DNA of 64,000 bases from Monarcha castaneiventris obscurior (lineage: Eukaryota; Chordata; Aves; Passeriformes; Monarchidae). The notes below the pieces were generated by a model that was given only the letters and a program-made list of their open reading frames with translations, did no database searches and had not been told where the DNA came from. The position numbers and the translations under genes are program-made. Below, one piece after another: positions 1 to 13,297 of this stretch (positions are counted from its first letter, which is position 1; each line of letters starts with the position of its first letter). The DNA lies in the NCBI GenBank assembly GCA_026261815.1, contig JAMPIT010000682.1:506001-570000 (forward strand), read 5' to 3'.

Positions 1-231
1 GCTGGCGGCCTGGGCAGGGTTTCTGATCACGCACTGCAGGTAGTCCTCCTCCTGCTCCGAGAAGCTGACGGTGGAAATCAGCCTCCGGCAGAGCGGGCAG
101 GTGCGGCTGCCCCGCAGCCAGCGCAGGATGCAGCCCAGGCAGAACTCGTGGCCGCAGGGCAGGGCGTGGGCGATGTCCGCCGGCGCCTCGCAGCAGATGG
201 GGCAGCTCCACTCCCTCCTGCCCGTGGCCAT
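1..231 (-). CDS. RING-finger (Topors-like) E3 ligase, 5' part only
   Basis: An open frame starts at ATG 231-229 and runs 77 codons to the window edge, so the 3' part lies outside. It encodes a C3HC4 RING finger: CPIC at residues 10-13, CGHEFC at 26-31, LGCILRW at 32-38 and CPLC at 45-48. RING fingers of this type recruit E2 enzymes and transfer ubiquitin. The start MATG is shared with the complete paralogue at 42,801-43,745, and the ATG has a good context (GGCGGC before it, G after it). The two proteins align along the whole visible length, including the segment after the RING that ends in NPAQAA here and SPAQAA there. The family resembles the proteins annotated Topors-like in songbirds; that name is by resemblance only. 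Two TGATGTCA boxes lie upstream. No break is visible in the part present. Confidence 0.75.
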   Translation of the reverse strand, partial: MATGRREWSCPICCEAPADIAHALPCGHEFCLGCILRWLRGSRTCPLCRRLISTVSFSEQEEDYLQCVIRNPAQAAS

Positions 232-304
232 GCCGCCTCCTCGCCTCGTGGTTCAGCTCCGCCGCCCCAAATCTGCGCGGCCTGGCTCGTAATCCATCTC
301 CCAG

Positions 305-355
305 TGATGTCAAAATGCAGCACCGGGTCACCCTCCGGCCCCCCAAGTGATGTCA
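305..355 (-). promoter_or_regulatory. Pair of CRE-like TGATGTCA boxes
   Basis: TGATGTCA occurs at 305-312 and 348-355, about 75 and 120 bp upstream of the RING start codon. Each differs by one base from the CREB/CREM site TGACGTCA. The second box and its flank (AGTGATGTCACAGTGGGAC) resemble the repeat units upstream of protamine copy 3. Function is inferred. Confidence 0.45.
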
Positions 356-3300
356 CAGTGGGACAATCGCCTGGCGTGGTTGGCCTGAAGAAGCCTCACA
401 ACTGAAATTCCATTCACACCTAAAATTCCACGCGCAATTAAACACTTTCAGGAGCTCTACCGAGAGTTTTCGTGCTGTCTGCGAGTGTTTTTAAGGCGAC
501 CTAAAAAGTGTCTTAAAAAATCCCCCAAACAACCAAATCGCTCACACAGAAAAGTACCCGTTCAGCAATGTACCCTTCTGGCACTGCCCTGAAAATCTGG
601 GAAAAAATCCCTCTGAGTCACAAGACTGCTGAGATTATTTTGCATAATTTTACCTGAGTCACATCCAGCCATTTTCACCATATTTCGGTCCAAAACTGCA
701 GCTACTAGAGATCAGACAGCAAGTAAAGTTCAGTGTTTGTTTCACCACCCACCTTCAAAAAAACCCACCTGGTGTAACATGTCTTGGTATCTTGATATAT
801 TTGAAGAAATATTGTGACTCACATTCCTGAACAGTTTAAATTCTGACATCAGTTGTGAACTGCAATTTCTCAGGAATTAAGATCTGACTAACAAACATAA
901 TTTCTACAGATTACCAAAACTGCATAAAAAATTAGCTTTGAAAAGGCAGCTGCAGTGAGAGTTCAGATTTAAAAAACATTTTTTGAAGAGTTCTTGCCTT
1001 TCACAGGTTTCAACTCATCCAACTCCAACAGTTCCTAAGGCAATATAAATATATATATATATAAAAATTACATATATAACCTAACACAAAATCGTGTCAC
1101 AGTGGTATTTATCAGAATATCAGTGCAGTTCTTGCTGGAAACTAGAGGCCATCATGGATAAAATTAATGAGAACAAAAGATTTAACCCAGAAGAAGGAAA
1201 GTTAAAGGAAATGAGCATTATGTGTTTAATGAAAGTAATACAAAACTGAATCACAACTGAATCCAAAATAGCTGTTCAGACTATGAACTGCATTTGCCAA
1301 ACAAATGGGCACTACTTACCTCTCAGAATTTTACATTTTACATTAAAGTCATTAGTTTAAGAAACAGATTATACCACTAGAGAGAAAATTTGACATAAGA
1401 ACAGCAAGACAATTAAACTGCAACGGATTTTACTTTAGCTTTTGCTTTTAGATGTACAGTGATGGCCTCTCTAATTTCTGTGCTGCTTGGTTAAGGAATC
1501 TCTCACAGGTCAGCTGCAGTTGGAAAATCTGGAATGCTCATCACAAGAGTAAAGAGTGGAACTAATAAAAAACCCTCTCCACACACTTAAGGTCGCTTAT
1601 ATTTCTGATTAAATCATTAAATCAGTGTTAGAATATATGTTAGCATATCTACACTAGGTGTCTGTTCAATTTATTAAGGGTTTGTCTCATGCTGCAGGTT
1701 CTAGAGTCTGCTCTAACAATAATTTCTAATGAAACACATTATAACCACATCCCTGTGTGCTCTGTTCAATTGTCAGCACATTTAAAATAATGAAAATGTA
1801 ACATATTTAGAGCAGCAACAAGAAATACCAGGAGCAGCAGATACGAACATGAGGGTGGGGACCCCTTTTTCACCATCCTGATTTAGACAACAGCAGCTCC
1901 CACACCACACAGGTCTTTACTAAATTGATAAAGGTGATATTTGATGGTGTAGAGTAATGAAAAGGAAGTGTCATGGAATTGTATCACCCAGAAACTCCTG
2001 GCTCAAACACCTCTGTCCTTCTGTGCTGGTTGACTCCACCTATTCGTGGCAATTGCTTCCCTGTGCAGCAGTTGATTTCCAAGGAGAAATCTTCAATCAA
2101 GCCCCTCAATAAAGTTGTCTGACTTTCAAAGCTTCCCCAAAATTTTGAAAACCAGGCTTTGGATTTTTGTCCACACGTAGAACATAAAACTGTTACTTCA
2201 TTTGTTAAGATAAAGAACGTGAAAGTCTACAACGAACATCATTTCATTTCTTATTTCACCCTTCCTACTTCTGTGAGTAAAGCCACACTTAGGCAGCACT
2301 TCATGTAAAGGCAGCATTTCACTTGCTAAAGATAAAGGTATAACATTAAAACAAATGGGGATGTTAGTGCTGTGGGGGGAGAAAAAAGGTCACACTTGAA
2401 TACTCCTTAATACTTTGAAAATGAAACTTAAAAATTGCCTCTCAACCATGACTTGTTTAATTTCAGGGCAAAATTGAGACTTTTATGACTAATGTATTAC
2501 TCTTCTAATGAACTTCTGCTACTGCATTGCACCACCAGCTACTAATCTGACATTTCAAAATTTGTCAGATTTCCACTAATAGCTTCACTCACGAAAGCAG
2601 TAGAAAGTCTCAAACATTGCCAGCAGCAAGTAAGAACTTTTCTCCAACACTTCTGTCTGGATTCTTATTCTGGAATAAAAATTTGCCTCTAAGACTGAAA
2701 TGGGTCTTAATGTGAAGAAATTTATTTTAGTTGCAGAACCATAAACAAACAGGTTTCCATAATTTTCCTGTTTTATTTATCACTTGGAGTGGTAAAATCT
2801 AACTCACTGGTACTGAAAGCTTAAAAAGTAGACCAGTGAAGTCCCCCCATTTCTAGGGATGTCTGGAGCCCCTTACACTGACATTAATAAAATTAAGAGT
2901 GTGTTCAGACAGTTCCTAAGAAATGGGCAGATTACACACCAGAGAGCTGCTTGATCTGGACAGAGACAGAAACAAATCAAAATCCAAAGGATATGTTGGA
3001 AAGCACAGCCATAAGAATTCACTAACAGGTGAACTCCTGCTTATTATTAACTGCTTTATTCCAAAAGAACTCAAATTTTAAGAAACCACTCAGATTTAAG
3101 AAACCACTCAGAAACCACTCAAATTTAAAGAAACCACTTAGAGGTCAGCTAAGATGAGCATTGCAATATTACTAACACAGAAAAAGCAAGAAAAAAATGT
3201 TCAGAAACTTCCCATCTAGGTCTAAATAACACTTTTTTCCTTTTTAGTGCTATCCATTAAACAGCGTAATTGTTGGCTTGGAAAAAAACCTAAGATATAT

Positions 3301-3800
3301 TTTAGAAATTACTATTTTTATCTGTGAGCCTTAAGTCCTGCTTATGCCTCCTTAAACATAGCATCATTTTGCTTAACTAGGAACCAAAAAAAATGTTACC
3401 TTAAGGTGACAAATGTCTTCACACTGTTCAAAAGACGTGATGTAAGTTCATATGGGATTTGCAGAGATTTCCAAACAAGTGTGCTGGGAAATATGTTCAG
3501 GAGATCATGGATTTGTGACTAGGTAGGAAGCATTTTTTCCCAAAGCAAGTCTGCAGAATAAATAATTTCTTAGTAAAATCTTTAATCCAGATGGGAAAGA
3601 TCATAATCCAGGTGTCCTTCACTGTACATATGGTTATTCCTAAGCACAGACATATTTTCACATTGTACCAAAAACAAAGATCAAGGTAAATTGAAAATAT
3701 TCAAAAGACAGGTGGTAGAAGAAGGCAGTGGTAACACAGACACCGAGTTTCTCATTTATCTTTGGTGAAACAAGACTTCCAAGGAAATAACAAAGGGACT
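356..3800. other. AT-rich non-coding DNA
   Basis: No convincing coding region or RNA gene was seen. There is a short (AT)n stretch near 1,046-1,075 and scattered homopolymers. The first ~100 bp may still belong to the RING promoter. Confidence 0.6.
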
Positions 3801-3804
3801 GAAT

Positions 3805-4132
3805 AACCTGAAGGAGCTCAGGAAAGATGGAGAGAGAATTGACAAGGGCTGGAGGGCCAGGAGCCAGGGAATGGCTTCCCAGTGCCAGAGGGCAGGGCTG
3901 GATGGGCTCTTGGGCAGGAATTGTTCCCTGGGAGGGTGGGCAGGCCCTGGCACAGGGTGCCCAGAGCAGCTGGGGCTGCCCCTGGATCCCTGGCAGTGCC
4001 CAAGGCCAGGCTGGACACTGGGGCTTGGAGCAGCCTGGGACAGTGGGAGGTGTCCCTGCCATGGCAGGGGTGGCTCTGGATGGGCTTTGAGGTCTCTCCA
4101 ACCCAAACCATTCCATGATTCTGTGACTCTCT
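3805..4132 (+). mobile_element. CR1 LINE, 5'-truncated, 3' end
   Basis: The segment carries the conserved avian CR1 3' tract: 'GAATGGCTTCCCAGTGCCAG' near 3,870, a stretch on a leading gene-poor 'GTGCCCAGAGCAGCTGGGG' near 3,957, and the terminal 'CAACCCAAACCATTCCATG' followed by ATTCTGTG near 4,098-4,126. The direction is plus. Only the last ~330 bp are present, the usual result of incomplete reverse transcription. Confidence 0.85.
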
Positions 4133-7100
4133 AATAGAAAAAAAAAAAATATGTTAAGTGATTTATGCTTTGCATTGCTCCATATCATGGCTTTAATCAT
4201 TAAGAATTATCATGGACTTGAATGATTTAAATTTTTTCCTCTGATGTCAGAAAGATCTGTGAAGTCAACCCAGCATGCATTAAAGTCCACAGAAGAGCTG
4301 CCATTATCAGCAACAAGCTTTGAATTAAGCCTTGTAGCAACTCATCAGACAAAGGCTGGGAGAGGTTCTTTGAACCTTCGGGCGCCGTTGTCAAAGCAGG
4401 TTTTCAGCCTGCTGTGACTTTCTTCCAAAGAAGAAATGCCTTTCACCATGACTGAATGGTAACCGTGCAGACCAATCTCCCACCCCTCTGGCCTCGTCAG
4501 AGAGATGTGACATTTTCCAGAGCAGAGCAAAGGAATGGGTATGTCTGAATCAGAAATGTTCCCATTATTTGTGTGAGATGGCAGCCTCGCTCGTATTTTG
4601 GTAACACATTTAGAGACAAAGACACGGCCACACCTGGGACACCTTTCTTGGCTTTTCACATGGGTCTTACCTTCTGAATTCATCTGAAGCTATCTGAAAT
4701 ATTAGGACAGGGGAGAGATAACCCAACAAACACAAAGCCTGCACGGTCAAAGATAAGCTTTGGCCATGCCCAAACCTCTGCCTTACCACAAAGGATACCT
4801 TTACAGGATGCATATCCACACCACACAGGTGATAAGCATAACCCCTGACCACCACTGGCTCCTTTACTGCTGGTGCACAGCTGGATGATGAAAAAAAAAA
4901 AATAAAGTTACATGGTGTGAAAGTCAGGAAAAATAGGTCACTTCTGTAGAGTAAATTGTGAGAAAGTCAGGAAAAATCCAACAAAGACACAAGAGATATC
5001 ACACTACACAGATCTAACACCACGTGTGTCTTTATTGAGGCCGTTCACACAGGGATTTAATCAGCTTTTATTTAACACTCGGGCTGAATCTGGTGAAATG
5101 CAGGGCCTACAGAGACTCTTAAATCTCTACTTTTTCAATTTTCGTGAAAAGACTTGAAATCCATAGAGTAAGACGCAAAAGTAATTTTTTTTTTCCCCCT
5201 GTCTGTTAAAAAGCCTGAAATGATCAGCCATAAAAAGCTGAAATGTACTTTAAGGTAGGAAAGATTGAGAGGATTGATACCTGAATTTTGAACCTCTGTG
5301 TCTTGAACAGGGTTTATAGGACTTTCCAAATAATTACCTTGCCAGCCTTCTAACTCAGAAACCAACATTTTAATTAAGTTATTTTGAAAAAAATATCCTG
5401 ACAATCACATACTCATCACAAGATTTCACTCTTCTCTATAGTCTGCAAATGTGTCCAATTATTTAATTTGGTTAAGTGATGTAGCATAACAACTTCCATC
5501 CTTATCAGCAGTGTGTTCTCTCCTCCTCCAAAAGTCAAGATTGAGGCAGATGTTTGAAAAAATGATCTTTTGCAACAATTTTCAGCCCATCTGGCAGCTG
5601 TTTTTCCAGGAACATTTTCAATCTTTAAATTATTTGTTTTTTAATTATGAAAACTAAAATGAATTTGATAACTGAAAATTACTTTTTTACAAAACAGAGC
5701 CCTGCAACTAACTTAAAAACTGATCTTAAAGAGCTTCCCTTTGATCAAGAAAGGACAATTTGCTAGAATAATTATATTTGCTTTGTTTTCACACTCATAT
5801 TTCACAAGAAATGGGACATTGGAGACCTGCCCCATGAAGACTGACATGCACAATTAGTATAATACATATAAATATGTATATAAAATACATATAATCATCA
5901 AAGCCTAGAGTGATAAGGCACTTACCTGAGTAGTAAATAAGAAAAGTAAGAACTGGGCCTTTCAGAGCCATTTCCCCTTTGAAATGCATTAATTATTCTG
6001 CTAAGCAAGAAGGCTGCTGAAGAGCCTTCAATACACTCTCAGAAGAGCATTTTTAATCTCCCTTGGGGTTCAATGAGTTGGTTTTGGTGCAGTGGGAATG
6101 CAGAAAAGTGATTTTCCTGTGCCTGGACCTGTGCCTGCCAGCACAGCAATCCAGAGAAGCAGAGTTCTGGGAACAGGACAATAGTTAGCATCAGTCTGGA
6201 TGCAAAGTGGGGTTATCTTTCCATGGGCTTTTGCTTAACTTACAACTTTTTCCCACACTTTTTTTTTTTAAGAAAAAAGCTTCTCTACTAATCTAACAGG
6301 TCCAGAGCAGACCTCAAAGTCTTCTTCTGGGACACTCCATTGCATCTGCAGTTGCCCCAGTGGAAGCAAAGCAGCTTAGCTTGACTAAAGAGACACATTA
6401 TTTTAATACTTATTAATTAAATATCATTAATCTTTATATCTCACTCTCTCTAGAGGGAGATGTGAAGACATTGAGGTGGTTTCCTTTCCAGTTCCCAAAT
6501 TACTATGGAGCTACAGTGCTTTCCACAAGTTCTCCTTTTATTAGGCCCCACAAAATGTCTTGAATCAATTTAACTCCCATGGTAGTCATCTTTTTTTTTT
6601 TTTGGTTATACATTTCCAGATAGTGATGTTGTCTCATGCTGGAGAAATCATGAGGAAAGGGGGACCTGGAAATTTCACAGTTTCAGGGCTGCATTTGCTG
6701 AATGCAGTCTGTGGGCTTATGTTTGTGAATTTTCCTTGCCTGCCAAATACATTTAAAAGACCATTGTGCTTGCTTGCTAAAAGGCCGAGATCTCACAGTA
6801 AAAAAGATCACATTGAACAGGTTGAATTCTTAGATATCACCAAAAGAAGGAATAAAATTTACTCCTTAAGAGAAAAGCAGCACCTGCTGTTGTACAGCTA
6901 CAATCAAGGTACATAAGTACCTTGAACCTGGGCTCTTGAGTTTCAGGACCTGAGTTTGGAGTGCATCTGTCCCTAAAATTTTGACTGCCCTCCTTTGAAT
7001 AACCTGTGCTGAACTCTTCCAAATTGCCCCTAAAAGGAGGAAGATGTTTGGTGCTAAGGAGTCTCCAGAAAGGGTAATCATTTCCAAAGGGAACACTTGA

Positions 7101-10100
7101 CAAATCAGAGCAATTTGCTTTGCTGTTTTGGTGTTGGACCCAAACCAAATTTCCAACCCATCCTGACACAGGACCAGAAAATCTGTAACCACTTCCTTGG
7201 TTGTCCTGGGATCCTTTCCACCCTAGGCCATGCCAGTAGAAATAGATGTACATAGAAAAGGGAATACTTTTACTTCACTTTAGAAGCAGATCATACACTG
7301 CCTGTGCTTCTTGATTTAAAGACTTGTAGGGGAAAAAAAACCAAACCAAAACAGCTACCCGAGCAGTTTTTTCAAACTTGGCAGTAAACTTATAGTCTGA
7401 ATCTGCACAACTACCACAGATTAAGTTTTAATGACAGTGAAGTAAGCAGAGGCAGAGAAGTCATGTTTTCAATAGATGCAGTGTAAGGAGGATAATTGAT
7501 CTGACTGGTTAAATATAATACAGAAATATAATTAAAATATAGGAAAAACATAGGCACTTAATTCTTTTTAAATTTTTTTTTTTTTTTTTACAGTGTGGCA
7601 ACACATTTTCTGGATAGAGCCTACATGATCTTAGGAATTGTTATCAACAATGAAATTTATTTCATAGCTAACAGAAATACTGCAGTCTGTGTTGCTGGCC
7701 CTCATTCCCAGTTCACTGCGTTGATTTCTCTCATCATTACCAAAAAAGCTAAACTTGGAATAAACCATTGTGTACTGATATTTTCACATCAATTTGATAA
7801 CTATGGAACATAGTGAAAAATCTGGAGAAATTATAACATAACAATGTGACTGACTTAGATGATGTGGGAAATTTAGGATGCAACAGTTGGAGGCTACAGA
7901 ATGTCATTGAAATAGTTTAAACCACAGCATTAAATCTGTTGAATTCAGAGCAACCTTAGCAAGCCTAAAAGAAACCTCAGCAGAAGAATAAAGAATCTAT
8001 TCATCTATGAATTGGATTTTCAGTCTCACAGGAGCTTCTGATGCTCACTGTAGCACCAACTGCAGTGAAATCCCAATTGTAATGTCAGAATACTCAGGTT
8101 GTGAGTTGCTGTGGATATTGATGTCCAGTGAGTGAGTGTAGACTATTAACTTGGGTTTTCCCTTGTTAATCATCCCAGTCACCACTCCCAGGAGACATAG
8201 ACATTAGTTTTTTCTCTCATTCCAGGAACACCTGTGAAAAGGAAGGTAATAAAACCTCTGAAACTGTCAGAATGTCTAATATGGACGTTTCACAGGAAAA
8301 AGAGAAATAAAAGAACCACTTGTGTCCATGTGGTCCTTGCCATCCCTCATAACAGACTACAATGGGATGGACTGTGTGCTCTGTATTTCACAGAGTAACT
8401 TCAGTGAATGAAAACTAGCACCCTGCATACCACCAAACATCTGCAAACAAGCCCAGGAAAACAAAGAAGGCTCTCAGGGTCCTGGGTGATAACTTTGATG
8501 TGTTTTGGATTTTTGAAAGAAGTGTTTGTCCAGGGAAGGATGAAGGCTGCACAGACGTAATGCAGCTGCAAATTTCCAGGAGGTTTGATGCATTCCAGTT
8601 GTAGGCTGGAGAGCAGAACAAGGTGGTGCCACAGAGATCAAGATTAAAGGTCTTGGAGCTGTTTAGTTTGGCTGGGATTCACTGCCAACATGAATGAATA
8701 CTTCTGTTTATTTTGCCAGTTCTAGCTATGCTCTGTTTATGGCTCTAATATTTCACTAACATTATTTCCTCCCTTCTCTTCAACTCTCCTTCCCATCCTC
8801 TTCTTTTACCTCCTTTCTCTTTAACAGCTCACAGGGTACTTTTTCCATTTACTCTCATTTCCCAGACACTACCTCTGCCATCTTCTGTCACAGCAGAATC
8901 TCTAAGTCAATAAAGTGATCTCGTGTATGAGGTCAAATTACAGCAGCCAGTGTAAAAACTGTTCAAGTCAGGGGTTAGGTAATTAAACCCTTTCTCAGCT
9001 CATAAATAAAATATTATGACAGTTTTTTGGTTGGCTTTTTTTTTTTTTTCCCCCCACAGTTTAGTGTGATTTACTTTAAATGTCACTTGGGGAAGAATTC
9101 AGTACAGGTAGCAGTGTCCCCCTGGTGTTTCCTCAGCGTGGGACAGAAAGTTCAGCACTGGAGTCAATTTCCACACTATTATGTGTTGGCAACCTCATCA
9201 AAATCAATGCAATTCCATCCATAATTGTAAAAAGTGAATTGAATTACCATGGAGTCAACTGCACTTAAAGGTACAGATTAACGCTCACATCTTCAAATTT
9301 TATACCTGAGAGATGAACAGTTAGAGATTGACAGTTTCTATGCCAACAGCTAATTTTGGTGACTAATCTCACAAATTTAACAGCGGAGCAGAAAATCATT
9401 AAGGATGCAATGAAAGTCAATAATTAACTAAACTCACAGATTGGGATGCATTCACACAAACTTTTAATTGAATTTCTGAGCACAACATTATTTTAAAGGC
9501 ATTTTAGCTGTGGAAATTTTAGTAAGAAAAGAATATTAACACATTTTCATACCTGATACTACTTTTGTGTATGCAAGTGAACTTGGGAAAACAGTTGTCT
9601 TCTTGTCTCCAAATCTCTGAATACCAGGAATTTACTTTACCTAGGTTCAAATAGGTTCTTGCAAAAGTTTATAACCTGTGCAGAAGTGATGTCTTTAGGA
9701 ATAGTATATAGTACATTTGTTGTTTAGAAACTGAAAAAAGAAAATAAATTATACTTAGCTTAATTTTTGTAGATGTTTATGTATGTAGAAAGATTTTTAG
9801 AAGACTTGAAAAGAAAGAAAATTATTTCATTTTTAATTGTTTTTGTTTTTTCCTTCCCTGTAATGGCATAGTTCCCTACATGAATTATTGAATTTATCTG
9901 TCATTGGGAAATCATTCTTAATTTTCATGATGATACAATGGCAGTGGTTCTTACAATAAAATACACTGATTTATATTACAATATAATGGGGAGATTTATA
10001 TTTAAAGAACAGATACACACATGGTTTAGGCATTTTGATCACCATAGTCATTAAATGGTGGCAATAACAGACAAGACCTGTGTCTTTTCTTGTTGTAAAT

Positions 10101-13100
10101 GCCTTGCTGTTCTCAACTCTTTACCATTTCTGTCTTCACATTCTCATCCCAGAATGTTTCATATCTGGATCACATGAATGAATAAAGTCCATATGTCCCT
10201 AGGAGACCTACTGCAAAGGGGAATTATTAGTAATATTAGTGCAATTCATGTGCAAAGAAGCTAGTAGCACTATAAATGAGGGGTACAGATTTATATGGTG
10301 TGTCTTAATATAGCTTTGATCACTGCTCCCACCTGTTAATGCTCACCAGACACCAGGGATTTATCATTACAGACACAGAGTTGTAAGCAGCTGGCTTGGA
10401 TTTGACTAATATCAAATTACTTTTGATAATTATGGTGGGTTTTTTTTACCCAGAGTTCATCAGTGTGTGGTTCCTTGTCCTACTTATCTAAGAAGGCCGG
10501 GTTCTCTCCAGTGATTTGTTTGGAAGCCTAGTCTCACTCCTAATTCCCACCTGAATTTTACCAGATTTCTGCTTCTCCTTTAGGACAAAACTCAGCTCAG
10601 GAAAGTCAGTTCTGCTGAGACAGATGTATCCCACCTGCCCTTGCTGACCCCTCCAGAATTGTTCTTTTCTAGTGAAATTAAAGATGTTTACCTGTAATAC
10701 ACTTCAGAGCCAGGATTTCAAGAACAGCAGGTCATGCCTCAGAGCACTGTTCTGAGTGCTTTATTAACCCAATTTCCACAGATCTGTGGCTGACTCAGAA
10801 ACTTCAGAGAGCCTGCTCTCCTCCTGGTGTGCAGGTCTGGCAGGGAATCAAATTTCCCTAAACTGCTTCTGAATTATTATCGTGAACTTTTGCACTCAGC
10901 GACTACAATCATTGTAACACAGAGTCATCATCTGCTGCAGTTAATTATTCAAACCAAATTTGCACATCTGTCCTGGCTTTATATAGCTTGGCTTCAGGCA
11001 GGTTGGTTGAGAGCTGCTGGAGATGGAAAATAGATTTGCTCCAAAGAGGTTGTTTTAAATTGGAATTGAAGAGTCTCTTGCTCTATTTTTCTCCATGTAT
11101 AATGCATGACCTGTCAGCACACACTGCATGGCTTTTACTGTCGTTTTCTTCTGCACTCATGCAACTGAGAATGAAGCCTAGGAGGGACAAGGACAAAGTT
11201 TTTTGAGCTAAGGAGTCTGATTAGAAAATTATTTTCACCAAGGTGATTATTAAATTAGCTCAGTCTGGATGACCTTTGGACAATGCTAGAAATATTTTTT
11301 CTCAATAAGCTTATGAACCATAAACAGAACAGTTTTTGTAGCTTGAAGGAATACTACTGGTGCAACTTTCTTTAACTTGAAGAAAAGGTAATATTTTCAT
11401 CAGGTCCTCTATGGCTTTCACCACTATTAACCCATTTTAAATAGTTGTGACTTGGATTTTTTGGTGGTAAGAAACTTTTACCAAATAGATAGAAGACATA
11501 GAAATGGGGAGGAGGATGACACAAAGGATATTGCTAACTGGACCAGAGCACAAAACAACCCCAGAAAAAACAAGATGAGGGCATTACCCAGGATGTAATG
11601 ATTTGGGTTAAATCTTAGACCTCCATGAAGTCAAAAACTGTCACAATTTACAGATAGTTCCAGGAATCATCTTTAAAACAAAATCTGGAGACCAATTCTA
11701 TTCTGAATACCAAAATATGATTGAGTGGGTTTCTGAAAGGCCCAATACATGCATGTAGTTCATATGAATTGAAAGGGAAGCCATATTTTATATAGATTAT
11801 TTTGTCGGAGAACTCAATGTATATAATTTTTTAATCTTTTATTCCATTTCATTTGATTTATTACAACTCTTTTTTTTTTTTTCTTTTTTATACAGGAAAC
11901 TTTGTTTTTGCATTTTATAAATTTTGACCAGCTTGCATCCTGCTGACTGAAAGGTCTTTATATTGTTAATTGTTCCCTCCAAATAAAGCAAATTAGCTTT
12001 AAGGACATGTTTTCATTTCACTGTTTAACACTGCACTGGGCTTTTGTGAATGATTTTTGTAATATGTGGTTGGTGAACAGCTGATTTTTGGGGACATGAT
12101 ATTCTTGTACAGAGTTTTCAACTGCCTGTCACCTGAAAAAACAGCTTTGCCCAGCTGATTAATTGAGCCATCACTGCTGCTAAGTGCTACTGCAGTTGTA
12201 TAAGTTCTGAATTTCTGTTGTTATGTTTGAAGTGGTTTTGCTTCTGTGTGCTAAATTTTTTAAGAGGGTTTGATCTGTGATTGACAGGCTTGACAGTCCC
12301 CAAGTAAGTGGATGATTTTTGGGACTCGAGCTGTGCAGAGCTTACAGCTTTCACAAAATTTGATGTTTTCCAAGCAATACACTGCAGGCTGAAGTTTTGA
12401 CATGTTTTCAGGAGCAAGCAAGCCAAGTGAAATTGGTGGGAAATTATGTTTGTGGGAGGACAGAAAAGCAGTAAAACTGTACTCCTGCAGTACTGCTCCT
12501 ACTTTGTTTGAAACTGAAGCAGGTCTAAAGTGCAAACACTTCTCGAATTGTGATAAATACAGGTTTTGTCTGCACTTAAAATTCTGTAAAGGAAAACACA
12601 TCAGCGCAGTGTTCTTCATGTCACACCTCACTCTGGTTTCACTGCCACAAAACAGGGGCAGAGGGGGTTTTTGTGAGCTTTGTTTTGTTATCTTCTGTAA
12701 GACTTCGTGGTGCCTTTTATTTCAGAACTATTAGTGGGGTTTGATGCTTTTTTGCAGCTGAAAAAGTGAGTTTCCCTTTCCACTGAGCTGCAGTAATTTC
12801 TTACAGGTCAGAAAAGGTCCTGGAAGAGGTTTTTTCCTCTCTTTGCCAAGGACAACTGGAAATCCACAGAACCATGTCATGTGTGATGCCCAGACAGGAA
12901 CAAACTCAGACTCCCCTCACCTACAAGTTTAAAGATAAGAAAGGGGAGAACAGCAGCACACGGGCCCAGGGTTGTTTACTGACAGGACTGGCTGGCAGGG
13001 TAAAGTCAGTGAATTATCACTTCTTTTCAGTCCTTATCTCTCTGCCTGCACTCTGTCAAACTTCTGCTGAACTGAACAAAAGTCATGCCAGTGAATGACT

Positions 13101-13234
13101 CCTTTTATGTCTGCAAATTTTGGTGTCCAGTAGGGAGTGAGCACGCTTTAGTATGCAGTTCCCCCAAATCTGAGCCCAGTGTGTTAACAACTATGCTGTA
13201 TTTTCAAGCACTCATAAAAATGTCTAATGTTACC
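4133..13234. other. AT-rich non-coding DNA
   Basis: Long intergenic or intronic DNA with poly(A)/poly(T) runs (for example near 4,139, 6,590, 7,574 and 9,037). Open frames here are short, without recognisable domains or start context. One minus-strand frame at 4,345-4,683 has two CxxC-like pairs but no identifiable family. Confidence 0.55.
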
Positions 13235-13297
13235 ATTATTTATTATTATGATTATGATTATTATTTACTACTACTATTACTATTACTATTACTAATA
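13235..13297. repeat. Trinucleotide microsatellite (ATT/ACT)n
   Basis: An interrupted TTATTATGATT tract passes into (ACTATT)n. Simple repeat. Confidence 0.85.

Noticed and set aside
4345..4683. Minus-strand frame of 112 codons with CPRC and other cysteines
   Set aside because: No family recognised, no paralogue in the window and no supporting splice or promoter signals. Would need homology or RNA evidence.
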